DNA of 64,000 nucleotides from Branchiostoma floridae. Taxonomy: Eukaryota; Chordata; Leptocardii; Amphioxiformes; Branchiostomatidae. The stretch is from NCBI RefSeq assembly GCF_000003815.2, contig NC_049979.1, forward strand, positions 30,386,620-30,450,619. Reading direction: 5' to 3'. The stretch's first letter is position 1. Each line of letters starts with the position of its first letter. Made by a program: the position numbers and the translations under genes. Positions 10,545 through 20,949 of the stretch are shown one piece after another. The notes under the pieces are model-generated. The model saw only the letters and a list, made by a program, of their open reading frames with translations. It was not told where the DNA came from and searched no databases.

Positions 10545-11010
10545 GGGGCCGCGTAGCACAGTGGTATTGTATTCGGCCCGTGATCGAGAGGTCGCCGGTT
10601 CGAATCCGCCTACCGTGTTGCCGGTCTTGTGCCCTTGGGAAAGGCACTTTACACGACTTTCCTCACTTTACTCAAGTGAAAATGAGTCGTCCCTCGGATA
10701 GGACGTTAAATGGAGGTCCCGTGTATGGGGAGAGCCATACCCCATGCACGTTAAAGAACCCCCACACGTGCGATGGTGCGGTGTGCGTTGGTGCAAATCC
10801 TTCTGTCGGGAGTTGGTGATTCACTTCAAATCACCCGGATGGAGGCCTGGCGAACCTCTGTCTCGTATCAGCCACATGGTGAATTACATCATTCACCCGG
10901 ACGGGAGACCTGGCGCATCCCCGTCTTGTAATTAGCCTACGAAAGGGTATGTCACCCCGTAAGGGGCGGTATAACCCCGTCGTGTGTAGACATGTGCGAA
11001 CATGTCTACA
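10545..11010 (+). mobile_element. tRNA-derived SINE with long conserved body
   Basis: The tRNA head has the A box TAGCACAGTGG (10554-10564) and the B box GGTTCGAATCC (10597-10607). The body contains CCCTTGGGAAAGGCAC, AGGACGTTAAATGGAGG and ATGCACGTTAAAGAACC. A ~62-bp internal tandem duplication follows (CACCCGGATGGAGGCCTGGC and CACCCGGACGGGAGACCTGGC). Near the end is a perfect 11-bp stem with a GCGA loop (10985-11010). Bodies of this type, shared by SINEs with different tails, are known in several marine invertebrates and deuterostomes. The exact family name and 3' end need a library match. The same family is at 1943-2077. Confidence 0.85.
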
Positions 11011-11454
11011 TTTGATCACGTCGACCGATGATGACTACTAGTAATTACGGCCCCTGTGAGTTAGTGTTTTTTACATGTTCAACCGGTTTTTCCAGGTATG
11101 TTTACTTGTATTGAATTATCCCACCAGTTAATCAACCCTTGTAAAACTGAAGAAGAGTGATAAATGTCACCCGAACCGCCTGTAAGTCGGAAATATCTCA
11201 TTGTTATCGAATTCAATATCGTTTTTTGACATTCATAAATGAGCTATGTTTTTAATCGGTTTAAGATAATCTGATACAACAACATGCTGTTTTCAATGTG
11301 ATTGCCTTGTGTATATGGAACTCTGAGAAGAGAATAAAAAGAATGTTGACTTGATATTGTGGACTGTTTGTCAATATTTCAGGTTAAGTCGATAGCATTC
11401 TTACAGGGATGTATGCCTGCTGCAGCATACACGGTTACACGGCATATAATACTA
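11011..11454. other. AT-rich spacer with a candidate poly(A) signal
   Basis: No gene seen. AATAAA at 11333-11338 is preceded by ordinary AT-rich DNA and could end the transcript of the upstream gene; weak evidence alone. Confidence 0.3.
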
Positions 11455-11940
11455 TTCATCACACAATATTTAAGGAGCATTACGATTCTTAAAAGCAGCT
11501 TAAATAAAATATTTAAGACTATATTAAAATACTTAAAACCTGCTTAAACCAGACGTAAGGCAAAAAAAATATACGATTTAAGATACATTTACGGTGCTTA
11601 AACAATGTTTAAACATTTGGATTTAAGCTTAGTTTAAAGTACTTAAAAGTTGCTTAAATGTGTGCCACTACGTGCGCTTTACGGACTATTTAAGTCGACG
11701 TATGACGCTCAATTTAAGCAGCATTTACGGTGCTTAAACGCTGTGTAAACATAAGAATTTAAGCATAGTTTACGATACTTAAAAGTTGCTTAAATGTGTG
11801 CCACAACGTGTCCTTTACGGACGCACGTAATCATGGCTTAAATATAATATTTCCGAATGCGTAAACATGACGTAATGTAACTTAAAGAATGCCAATACGG
11901 TACCCTTAAGCACACTTTAAGAGTGCTTAAAGAGCAGTTT
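11455..11940. repeat. CTTAAR-dense repeat, copy 2, with internal ~136-bp duplication
   Basis: CTTAAA/TTTAAG words occur about every 10-20 bp. A segment around 11584-11690 (TTTACGGTGCTTAAAC, then AAAAGTTGCTTAAATGTGTG) recurs about 136 bp later at 11716-11820. It shares vocabulary with 4135-4515. Many of the words contain TTAA, the target of the MITEs in this window. Confidence 0.7.
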
Positions 11941-12514
11941 TCATGCAGTGATTGATAGATTTTATAATGAACTTATTGTACATTTAAAATAAAGTTGTAA
12001 GCCAAGACCAGCTATTAAACAGTACTCCTCTTTCCAAAATAACATTTTTTCTTATAGACGCAACAGTCCTTGAGTGACTTTTTCTAACAGATTTTACTTC
12101 AAGAAAAAGACAGTTCATACTCATAAACGTTGACGAAACGCCAGCTTTTTTTAAAAGCACTTGTTTTATAACCAGATTCAACTCTTAAGAAATAAATTTT
12201 TTTTTCGTCCTGGAAGACAAATTTTCTGTGAGGAAAAAACAATTTTAGCATGAAAGTTCATCAGTGTTGGTAAATGACATTGTGAAAGACAAAAAAATGT
12301 GAGGAATAAAACAAGATTAAAAAGGAAGCATTTTTGGAAATAATGAAAAAAAATCTCAAATCGTCTCAAAACAAGCAAAATTATGCTTGCCCCATGGAGC
12401 AGCACACTTATTTCAAGATTTCTAAGGAACAGAATAATTTTCTTCATGTAAGATACATTTTCTGTGAGGAAGCAAAACAAGAAAAAGCATTTTTGGCAGT
12501 GTACAACCTAAGGT
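11941..12514. other. AT-rich degenerate repeat, no gene
   Basis: Words TGTGAGGAA and AAGCATTTTTGG recur two or three times, suggesting an old repeat. Opposing 100- and 88-residue frames overlap here, are lysine/phenylalanine-rich and lack coding features. Confidence 0.4.
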
Positions 12515-12857
12515 TCCGAAAAAAAAAACAGAATTTTTTTTTCAAAACACTTTGGTTATCATTTCAGAGACACGGCTATTACAAATACACAGTCACCTAG
12601 AAAAACAAAACAAAGAATTGTATCCAAACCTTACAATTGACACTTTATAGACACGCTATTACAATTACATAGGCTCGGGGAACAAAAAGAGAATTTTCTC
12701 CAAAAGCTACACTTTACATCTTACAGACACGGCTATAACAAACACACAGGTTCCGTACTGAGAGAAAAGCATCGCCTTTTTTCCAAACCTTACACTTTAC
12801 ATCTTACAGACACCGATTTTACAAACACACAGGTTCGCCAAATAATGGAGAATTTTT
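12515..12857 (+). repeat. S1 satellite block
   Basis: Four or five S1 monomers at the start of the main array, with ACACGGCTATTACAAATACACAG and CTCCAAAAGCTACACTTTAC words, interrupted at 12858 by a MITE. Confidence 0.92.
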
Positions 12858-13063
12858 AGTAAGCCTGAAAGGGCCACCAGTGGAACCTGCTATGGGGGCT
12901 GAAAGAATAACTACTAATTACCTCTTTGCTATAACACAGTTTTTATCAGACAAACTAACTATAATAGCTAAACTCGGTGCGCTGGCTGAAATTATAAGAC
13001 TTCAACCAAGTAGGGAGAACAATTAGATGGGAGAGATTCGCTGGTGGCCCTTTCAGGCTTACT
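12858..13063. mobile_element. 206-bp MITE with 23-bp perfect terminal inverted repeats
   Basis: The first 23 bases (12858-12880, beginning AGTAAGCCTGAAAGGGCC) are the exact reverse complement of the last 23 (13041-13063). There is no coding capacity. The target duplication is unclear because the flanks are AT-rich; a 2-bp TA duplication is possible. The perfect TIRs suggest a recent, mobilisable copy. Confidence 0.9.
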
Positions 13064-13257
13064 CTACCCTTTGCTGTGTTAAGAAACTCTGTTTCGAAGC
13101 TCTGTAGTAATCAGAAAATAGCACAATTTGCGACAAAGGTATATCCTAGGCTGTTTTCGCCAACAGCCAAGAATCCCAAACAGGCTTTTGGCTTTTAATA
13201 GACTACAAAAATTAAGCTGATGTATTTTGTATTCAATATGAAATAAATAAAAAACAA
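13064..13257. other. Non-satellite sequence next to the MITE
   Basis: About 190 bp unrelated to S1, between the 206-bp MITE and the resumption of the satellite. It may be part of a larger insertion into which the MITE jumped. No gene. Confidence 0.5.
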
Positions 13258-14302
13258 ATTAGAAAAACGGTGAATTTCATTTAACATTACACTTTACATC
13301 TTACAGACACAGCTTTTACAAAAGCACAGGTTCCGAGGAAAAAAACAAGGTATTTTCTCAATTTTTTCCACTTTACATCTTACAGACCCGTCTTTTACCA
13401 ACACAAAGGTTCCGGGAAAAAAGGGGGGGGGTCTCCAAACCTTACATTTTCTATCTTACAGACACGCCTTTTACAAACACACATGTTGCGGGAAAAAAAA
13501 CCCAGAGGATTTTCTCTAAACACTAAACTTCACCTCTTACAGATACGGCTATTACAATCACACAGGTTCTGAGAAAAAAAAGGGGGTTTTCTCCAAACCT
13601 TACACTTAACATTTTACAGACATGGCTTTTACAAACACACAGGTTCCGAGAGAAAGAAATAATGATTTTTTTCTAAACCTTAAACTATACATCTTACAGC
13701 CACGGCTATTACAAACACACAGGTTCCAAGAAAAACCCCAGATAATTTTTTCCGAACCATGCACTTTACATTTCATTGGCACGGCTATTACCTACATAAG
13801 AATTCCGATAAAAAAAGAGGATTTTCTCAATGTTATCCGTATTCTCGGCGAACATACAGGTTCTAAGAGAAAACAGATGATTTTCTCTATACCTTACACT
13901 TTACCTTTAAAAGACAGGGCTTTTCCAAACAAACAGGCTGCAAGAAAAATAAAACAGAGGGTTTCTACAAACCTTACTTTTCCGATCTTACAGACATCGC
14001 ACAGGTTACGAAAAAAAGAAAAATAGGATTTCCTCCAAACATAACACTGTTATCATTTCAGAGACACGGCTTTTAGAAATACACAGTCTTGGAAAAAAAA
14101 GGAGGATTTTCTGCAAAACTTACAAGTAACATCTTACAGAAACAGCTTTTACAAACACACAGGTTCAACGTAAAAAAAAACATTTTCTTTAAACCTTGCA
14201 CTTTACGCATTAAGTCGAGGCTTTTACAAATACACATGTTCCGAGAGAAAAAAGAGAGAAATTTCTCCAAACATTACACCTTACATATCATAGACACGAA
14301 AA
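13258..14302 (+). repeat. S1 satellite block
   Basis: About thirteen S1 monomers. The frame at 13622-14026 (134 residues) is a satellite translation in which the same words appear shifted in frame, so it is not a gene. The block ends at the start of a CTGTAAATG MITE. Confidence 0.93.
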
Positions 14303-14519
14303 CTGTAAATGCAGAAATGTTCGCGGTGGATTAATGTTAGCCGTTTTCGCGGTGACCACTTCACCGCGAATTTAAAACCACCGCGAATATTTTTCTATTA
14401 CGATATTAGATTGCAGTCTATGGTGTTACCGCAAACTTAAATCCACCGCGAAAAGTCCTTTTCCCGCTACCGCGAAATTAAATCTCCGCGAACTTAAATA
14501 CATTTACAGTATTACGAAC
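14303..14519. mobile_element. 217-bp MITE, CTGTAAATGCAG type
   Basis: Begins CTGTAAATGCAG and ends CATTTACAG (14511-14519), giving a 9-bp TIR. Subterminal words TTCGCGGTGG, CACCGCGAA and CCGCGAAAAG recur in both orientations, so much of the element folds back. Truncated relatives lie at 57259 and 59359. Similar CTGTAAATGCAG elements with a TA target are common in marine invertebrates. Confidence 0.88.
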
Positions 14520-14645
14520 ACACCGGCTACAACCAAACAAATGGAGGATTTTCTTTAAACCTTGCATCATTCATGTAACAGACACGGCTTTTACATACAC
14601 ACAGGTTCCGAGAAAAACGAAGGATTCTGTATAACCAGTGCCATT
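14520..14645 (+). repeat. S1 satellite, partial block
   Basis: One and a half S1 monomers between two insertions; ends at the TTAA (14646-14649) used by the next element. Confidence 0.85.
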
Positions 14646-14649
14646 TTAA

Positions 14650-15901
14650 GAGATGATGTCTGTAAAAACCAAGCAAAATCAGAAAAAGTTGGCCAAACTA
14701 AAAAAAATCGATTTTCCTTAAATTTTGTGTTGTGGTAGGGCCTTGGTCCAAAGCTACAAAAATGGCAAAGTTTTAGATCTGCGGTCACCGGTTGCCATGG
14801 CAACGGCCATTTTTCAAAATGGCGGATTTTCACCAAGGGAAGGCCTTGGTCGCGTGCAAAATAGGCCTCTTTTGGAGCCCCCACAAATTAACAGATATTT
14901 TTTTGGTTCTCGGATATGTTATTACCCATATTCTAATGAAAAAAATTGTATATAGTGATGCGCAAAATGTATTTGTAGTGAGGTGCAGCAGATGTTTGAA
15001 AATGATGTGTTTTCGTGAATTCCCAAAATTGACAAAAATAAATTTTTTGACCATTTTTATTGACCATTAGCTCATTTACAGATAAATCAATTTGCTTGAT
15101 TTTTTGAACAGCTATAGTTTTAACCTTTGTATACATCATATGTAAAAAAAAAGTTTGGCACTCCCACGTATCGGACCGTGGTGGCCCTCAGAGTAAACCA
15201 ATATTTCCATTTCAAGAAAATCGTAACCATAGAATTATTCCTGGAAAAACAGTCATAGCTTACCAAAAATTAATCTCAGTTTCATTTTATGTAGCAGAGG
15301 AATTTACCTATCACTTATAAAAGCAGGGTTGTTCTAGATTTTTTTATAATTGCCTTTAAAATGATTTTATTGAGTTTTTTGGTCATTTTTAGACCAAAAT
15401 GCATATTTTGCCCCCGGCACCCTGGTATTGCAACCAAATGACCTGAAATTTGGTATAGGAATGTCCTGGACATGTACACACATGAGTTGATAACTGGTTT
15501 GACATATAATAGAACAAAATGCTGAATTTTGTGACTTTTTGGGGCATTTTCGGCCCATTTCTATACCAACACATGTCCAGGACATTTCTATACCAAATTT
15601 CAGGTCATTTGGTTGCAATACCAGGGTATTCCAAAATAACATATGCGGGAATCAATAGAATATCTGTTAATTTGTGAGGATTACAGGAGTCCAAAGATGG
15701 TCTATTTTGGACAAGATCTTCCCTTCCCTTGGTGAAAATCCGCCATTTTGAAAAATGGCCGTTACCATGGCAACCGGTGACCGCAGATCTAAAACTTTGT
15801 TATTTTTGTATGTTTGGACCAAGGCCCTACCACCACACAAAATTTGAGGAAAATCAATTTTGTGAGTTTGGCCACCCTATGGTTGGTTTTTACAGAGCCT
15901 C
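14650..15901. mobile_element. 1.25-kb foldback element in a TTAA site (family F)
   Basis: Flanked by TTAA at 14646-14649 and 15902-15905. The ends pair imperfectly: GAG...CTGTAAAAACC on the left against GGTTTTTACAG...CTC on the right. Long inverted arms follow (about 14735-14880 and 15690-15840), with GTTGCCATGGCAAC (14791-14804), GTTACCATGGCAAC (15761-15774) and AAAATGGCGG (14816-14825). A second inverted repeat lies inside (about 15419-15480 against 15575-15635; TGACCTGAAATTTGGTATAG). No transposase. The flanking S1 sequence continues on both sides, confirming insertion into the satellite. Confidence 0.88.
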
Positions 15902-15905
15902 TTAA

Positions 15906-16616
15906 ATTTTTTACACGCGGCCTTTACAAACACACAGTCACCGCTATTACAAATACAAAAGTTCCGAAAAAACGAAGGATTTTCCCAAAACGTTACACTT
16001 TTTATCTTTATGACACGGCTATTACAAGCACACATGTTTCAAGAGAAGAAACAGGATTTTCTCTAAACCTTAAACTTCACATCTTACAGTCACGGCTTTT
16101 ACGAACACACAGGTACCGGAAGAAAAAAAAAGACAAGTTTTTCCAAACCGTACATTTTACATCTTACAGCCAGGGATTTTACAAACACACATGTTTCGAG
16201 ACAAAACAAAGTATGTTGTCAAAACAAGGCACTTTTATATCTTACAAACATGGTTGTTGGAAACTTACAGGTTTGGAGATAAAAACAGAGGATTTTATTA
16301 AAACCTTGCACCTTACATCGTTCAGACGTGGCGAATACAAACACACAGATTCTGAAACCTTAAATTTTCTATCTTTCCGACACGAATATAACAAACACAA
16401 AGGTTTCGAGAAAATAACAGAGATTTTTTTTCCATACACTACGCTTATTAATATTTACAGACACGGCTATTAAAAACAAACAGACTTGGATTAAAAAAAA
16501 TAGGATTTTCTCCAAACCTCTCAATTAACAGATTACAGACACGGCTTTTACAAACACACAGGCACGAAGAGAAATTTCTAGGTTTCGAGAGAAAAAACAG
16601 AGCATTTCCTCCAATC
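15906..16616 (+). repeat. S1 satellite block
   Basis: About nine monomers between two TTAA insertions. The 219-residue frame at 15814-16473 starts inside element F and runs into satellite; it mixes two unrelated repeats and is not a gene. Confidence 0.92.
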
Positions 16617-16620
16617 TTAA

Positions 16621-17345
16621 CCCTATTCAGACCGGGGGGGGCGGGCTTTTGAGGCCCGCGCTAACTTCGATGTCCTATAACGCCAGAACGGCTTACGCTA
16701 GAGCCACCAAATTTAGTGACTTTTCCTAAAATATTGTTGGCAACAATATTACGAAGTTTGACAAATTTGCCATTTTTTTCTTTTTGCCATTACAACCGTT
16801 TGTTGACAGGCAGTTTTGCCAAAAATCACTATTTTCGGTTCTAACTATGTATTTTTCACATTTATTTGCTATATTATTGCGATTTTATTACATAAATAAA
16901 ATCTTATATTATTCAGTGTATCTTTCATAATTATATATATGCACAAATTATGCTAATTTGATGACGTCATCAGCCCAAAATCCAAGATGGCGGACCGAAT
17001 GGCCAAATCAATAATAACAAGCTAATTATCCCTTAAAATGTGTAACTACCTGGTATTTTTGTTATCAAAAACCATCTAAATGAATGAATTTAGTCTATTT
17101 CCATTGCCCTTTGTGATTATTTGTTGCAAAAAAAGTATTTTTAAAAATTCAAGGTGCTGGATATAATATGGCGGAGCCCAACTCGTATCTTAGATTTGCA
17201 TGACGTCATTTTATGACGTCATATTGACGTCATTGATGTTGCTATTGGCAACGCAAGTCGTAATAAACATTATTATTCTGTTATCTGCACTTTTTGTTAC
17301 ATTTTTGTAGCATAAGTTGACGTTTTCTGAGAATACCCATTTTTC
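16621..17345. mobile_element. TTAA-site MITE, family C, right end missing (C1)
   Basis: Follows TTAA (16617-16620) and starts CCCTATTCAGACCGGGGGGG. It matches 21830-22560 closely and contains ATGCTAAT (16950-16957), TGACGTCA (16962-16969) and AAGATGGCGG (16984-16993), then three more TGACGTCA-like sites near 17200-17235. The match to the full copy stops about 240 bp before the right terminus, where S1 resumes, so it is one-ended. Confidence 0.85.
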
Positions 17346-18397
17346 AAATTCTAAGATATTTTCTCCAATCCTTCCACTTGAAACCTTACAGACACGGCTT
17401 ACACTTCTTGGAATTTAAAGACACGGCTATTACAAATCACAGGTTCTGAGAGAAAACAGACGATTTTCTCCAAACCTTACACTTCACCTCTTACAAACAT
17501 GGCTTTTACACACAGATTCCGAAAAAAGGGGGGGGGGGGTCTCCAAACCTTTTCATTTTCTATCTTACAGACACGGCTCTTACAAACATATAGCTTCTGA
17601 GAGAAAAAAAGGTGGATTTTCTCCAAACCTTGCACCTTACATCTTACAGACGCCGCTTTTACAAACACACAGGTTCCGAAAAAAGGAGGATTTAATCCAA
17701 ATATAAGACTGTTTTTATTACAGACATGTCTTTTTAAAAATTACACAGGTTCCGAGGAAAAAAGCAAGATTTTTTTTTTAAATATAGCACTTTTAAGTTT
17801 ACAAACAAGGCTATTTTAAACACAAAGCTTCTGAGAGAAAACAGGATTTTTTTCCAAACCTTACACTTCACCTCTTATAGACACGTCTATTACCTACACA
17901 CAGGTTCCAAAATATAAATGGAGGATTTTCTTCAAACCTTACCATTTACATATTACAGAGACAGCTTTGACAAGCACACAGGTTCCGTGAAAATAAACGG
18001 TGCATTTTCTCCAAACCTTGAACTTTTACATTTCACAGACACGGCTACTGTATATTTATATTAACAGACAGATTCCGATAAAAAAGTAAGAGTTTTTTTT
18101 TCCAAACCCTTCACTTCACAGACACAGCTAATACAAACAAATAGCTTCCGTTAGATTTTTTTCCAAATATTAGTCTTTTAATATTACAGTCATGGCTATA
18201 AGAAACACTAACGTTCCGAGAAAGAAAAGAGGATTTTATCCAAACCTACACTTTACATCTTACAGATACGGCTATTACAAACACACAGGTTCTGAAAGAA
18301 GAGGATTATTTCCAAACCTTACATTTAACATCAGACACGGCTTTTACAAAATCACCGGTACAAGAAAAAAAGATTGAATTTTTTCTGAACAATACAC
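17346..18397 (+). repeat. S1 satellite block
   Basis: About thirteen monomers with variable A- and G-runs. Ends at TTAA (18398-18401), target of the D1 element. Confidence 0.92.
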
Positions 18398-18401
18398 TTA
18401 A

Positions 18402-19341
18402 CCCTATCCAGACTAGGTTTTTGGGCATTCCCTGTAATGTGTGTGTGTGGGGGGGGGGGTGCTACCCCTTCGTATTTTCAAACGGCTTACTGTACGATCA
18501 CCAAATTTGTAGAGGGTGTTATGCTCGTCGAGTTTTATAACTAATAAATTTTTTATATCTTTGTGACCTAGTATGACGTAATTATAACGTCATTAATTGA
18601 TTTTTTGACTAAAACTGGGAATTTCCATACTATCTAAATATCTCACTTAAAAAGATACCATTAAAGACTTCTTATCAATATTTAAGTGTTATAAGACTTC
18701 GATAGTCATAATCTGATGCAACGACGTCAAAATGACTAAAAATGACGACATACAATGACGTCATCTCTAGTTTAGCTATCCGCCATCTTGGATTATCAAC
18801 CTTAAATGTCTTAAGATACATTTTTTTTCAAACATATAACGCTAAAACCCCATGAAAATGAATTAAAAACGTTCACAAGAATGTTTTCTGTAAGAAATTA
18901 CCAAGTATTGATGAAATCCTAGTGAAAATAAGCTGGTTATACTTTTCATCATGATATTGGTGACCCTCTTGGATTTTGAGCTATTACGTCATCTCATTAG
19001 CATAATGTATGGATATTTCATTATAAATGTTCAACTAAGATGTGTTAGACATTAAAGATATATGAAAGAAGTTAAGTTTAGCAAGAAAATCTTAAATTCC
19101 CATTGTTTAAACAAAAATTTGTGATTTTTGTAAAATTTTCCTTTCAGAAACCAGTTGCCATGGCAACACTAAAAATTATAAACTTACCAATGTTTTGTAA
19201 AATTGTTGCCCACAAGATTCTAGGAAAAGTCACAAATTTTGGTTGTTCAAGCGCAAGCCTTTCGGGAGCTATAAGACGTCAAATTTACCGCAGGCACTTT
19301 TAGCCTACCCCCTACACCCCCCCCCCCAAGTCTGGATAGGG
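18402..19341. mobile_element. TTAA-site MITE, family D, complete copy (D1)
   Basis: A 940-bp element starting CCCTATCCAGACTAGG after TTAA and ending GTCTGGATAGGG. The right TTAA has lost a base (TAAA). Both ends carry G/C homopolymer tracts about 15-50 bp inside. Internal features, read from the right end, are X-box GTTGCCATGGCAAC (19154-19167), ATTAGCAT (18996-19003), TTACGTCA (18984-18991), TGACGTCA (18756-18763) and CCGCCATCTT (18780-18789). It has no coding capacity. It keeps the empty target sites (TTAA at 18811-18814 and 18682-18685) that are filled in D2. Confidence 0.88.
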
Positions 19342-19345
19342 TAAA

Positions 19346-20493
19346 CAAACATGGCTTTTACATACACACAGGCATGGAGAAAAAAACACAGAATTTTCTC
19401 TAAACCATGCACTTAACATCTTAAGGGCAGGGCTTTTACAAACACACAGATTTCGGGAAAAAGGAGATTTTTTTCCAAACCTTTCACTTTACGTATAACA
19501 GAAACGGCTTTTAAAAATACACAGGTTACGAAAGATAAAAGGGAAAATTTCTCCAAACCTTACACTTTACATCTTACAGACACGGCTATTACAAACATAC
19601 AGAATCCGAGAAAAAATCAGAGGGTTTTTCCAAACCTTACACTTTACATATTACAGACATGGCTTTTACATACACACAGGTATGGAGAAAAAAACACAGA
19701 ATTTTCTCTAAACCATGCACTTAACATCTTAAGGGCAGGGCTTTTACAAACACACAGATTTCGGGAAAAAGGAGATTTTTTTCCAAACCTTTCACTTTAC
19801 GTATAACAGAAACGGCTTTTAAAAATACACAGGTTACGAAAGATAAAAGGGAAAATTTCTCCAAACCTTACACTTTACATCTTACAGACACGGCTATTAC
19901 AAACATACAGAATCCGAGAAAAAATCAGAGGGTTTTTCCAAACCTTACACTTTACATATTACAGACATGGCTTTTACAAACACACAGGTATGGAGAAAAA
20001 AACACAGAATTTTCTCTAAACCATGCACTTAACATCTTAAGGGCAGGGCTTTTACAAACACACAGATTTCGGGAAAAAGGAGATTTTTTTTTCAAACCTT
20101 TCACTTTACGTATAACAGAAACGGCTTTTAAAAATACACAGGTTACGAAAGAAAAAAGGGAGAATTTCTCCAAACCTTACACTTAACATCTTACAGACAC
20201 GGCTATTACAAACATACAGAATCCGAGAAAAAATCAGAGGGTTTTTCCAATCCTTACACTTTACATATTACAGACATGGCTCTTACAAATACACAGATTC
20301 TCAGAGAAAACAAATGATTTTCTGTAAACCTTATTACAAGTTTCCTTTTACAGACACGGCTTTTACAAACAAACAGGTTACGGGGAAAAAAGAGCGTTTT
20401 CTACAAATCTTACATTTTCTATCTTATAGTCATGGCTTTTACAAACACACATGTTCCAACACAAAAACAGAGGATTTCCTCAAACCTTACAAT
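19346..20493 (+). repeat. S1 satellite as a higher-order repeat (four-monomer, ~309-bp unit, three copies)
   Basis: The segment starting near GGCATGGAGAAAAAAACACAG (19371) recurs almost unchanged at about 19679 and 19988, a period of about 309 bp, or four monomers of about 77 bp. Copies differ at only a few positions (for example CATACACACAGG against CAAACACACAGG), while monomers within a unit differ much more. This is the homogenised part of an otherwise decayed array. Confidence 0.93.
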
Positions 20494-20949
20494 TTAACCC
20501 TATCAAGACTGGGGGGGGGCGGTTTAAAGTGCCTGCGCCAACTTTGACGTCGTATAACTCCTGAACGGCTTGTGCTAGAACAATCAAACTTGGTACTTTT
20601 CCTAGAATATTGTTGGCAACAATTTTAAAAAAAATAGAGTAAGTTCTTATTTTTCTTGTCATGGTAACGGGTTTCTGAAAGGCAAATTTTACAAAATCGC
20701 TAATTTTGGTTGAAACAATGGGATTTTAAGATTTTCTTGCTAATCTTAACTCCTTTTCATATATCTTTAATGTCTAACACATCTTAGTTGAGGATGGCCG
20801 CCAATATCCTGATGAAAACTATAACCAGCTTATTTTCGCTCGGACTTCATCACTACTTGGTATTTTCTTACAGAAAACATTCATGTGAACGTTTTCAATC
20901 CATGTTCATGGGGTTCTAGCGTTATATGTTTAAAAAAAATGTATCTTAA

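Noticed and set aside
15814-16473. 219-residue plus-strand frame and many other 60-134-residue frames in the 1-29 kb satellite
   Set aside because: They translate the S1 repeat. Monomer length is not a multiple of three, so the same words appear in changing frames; there is no stable protein repeat, start context or splice support.
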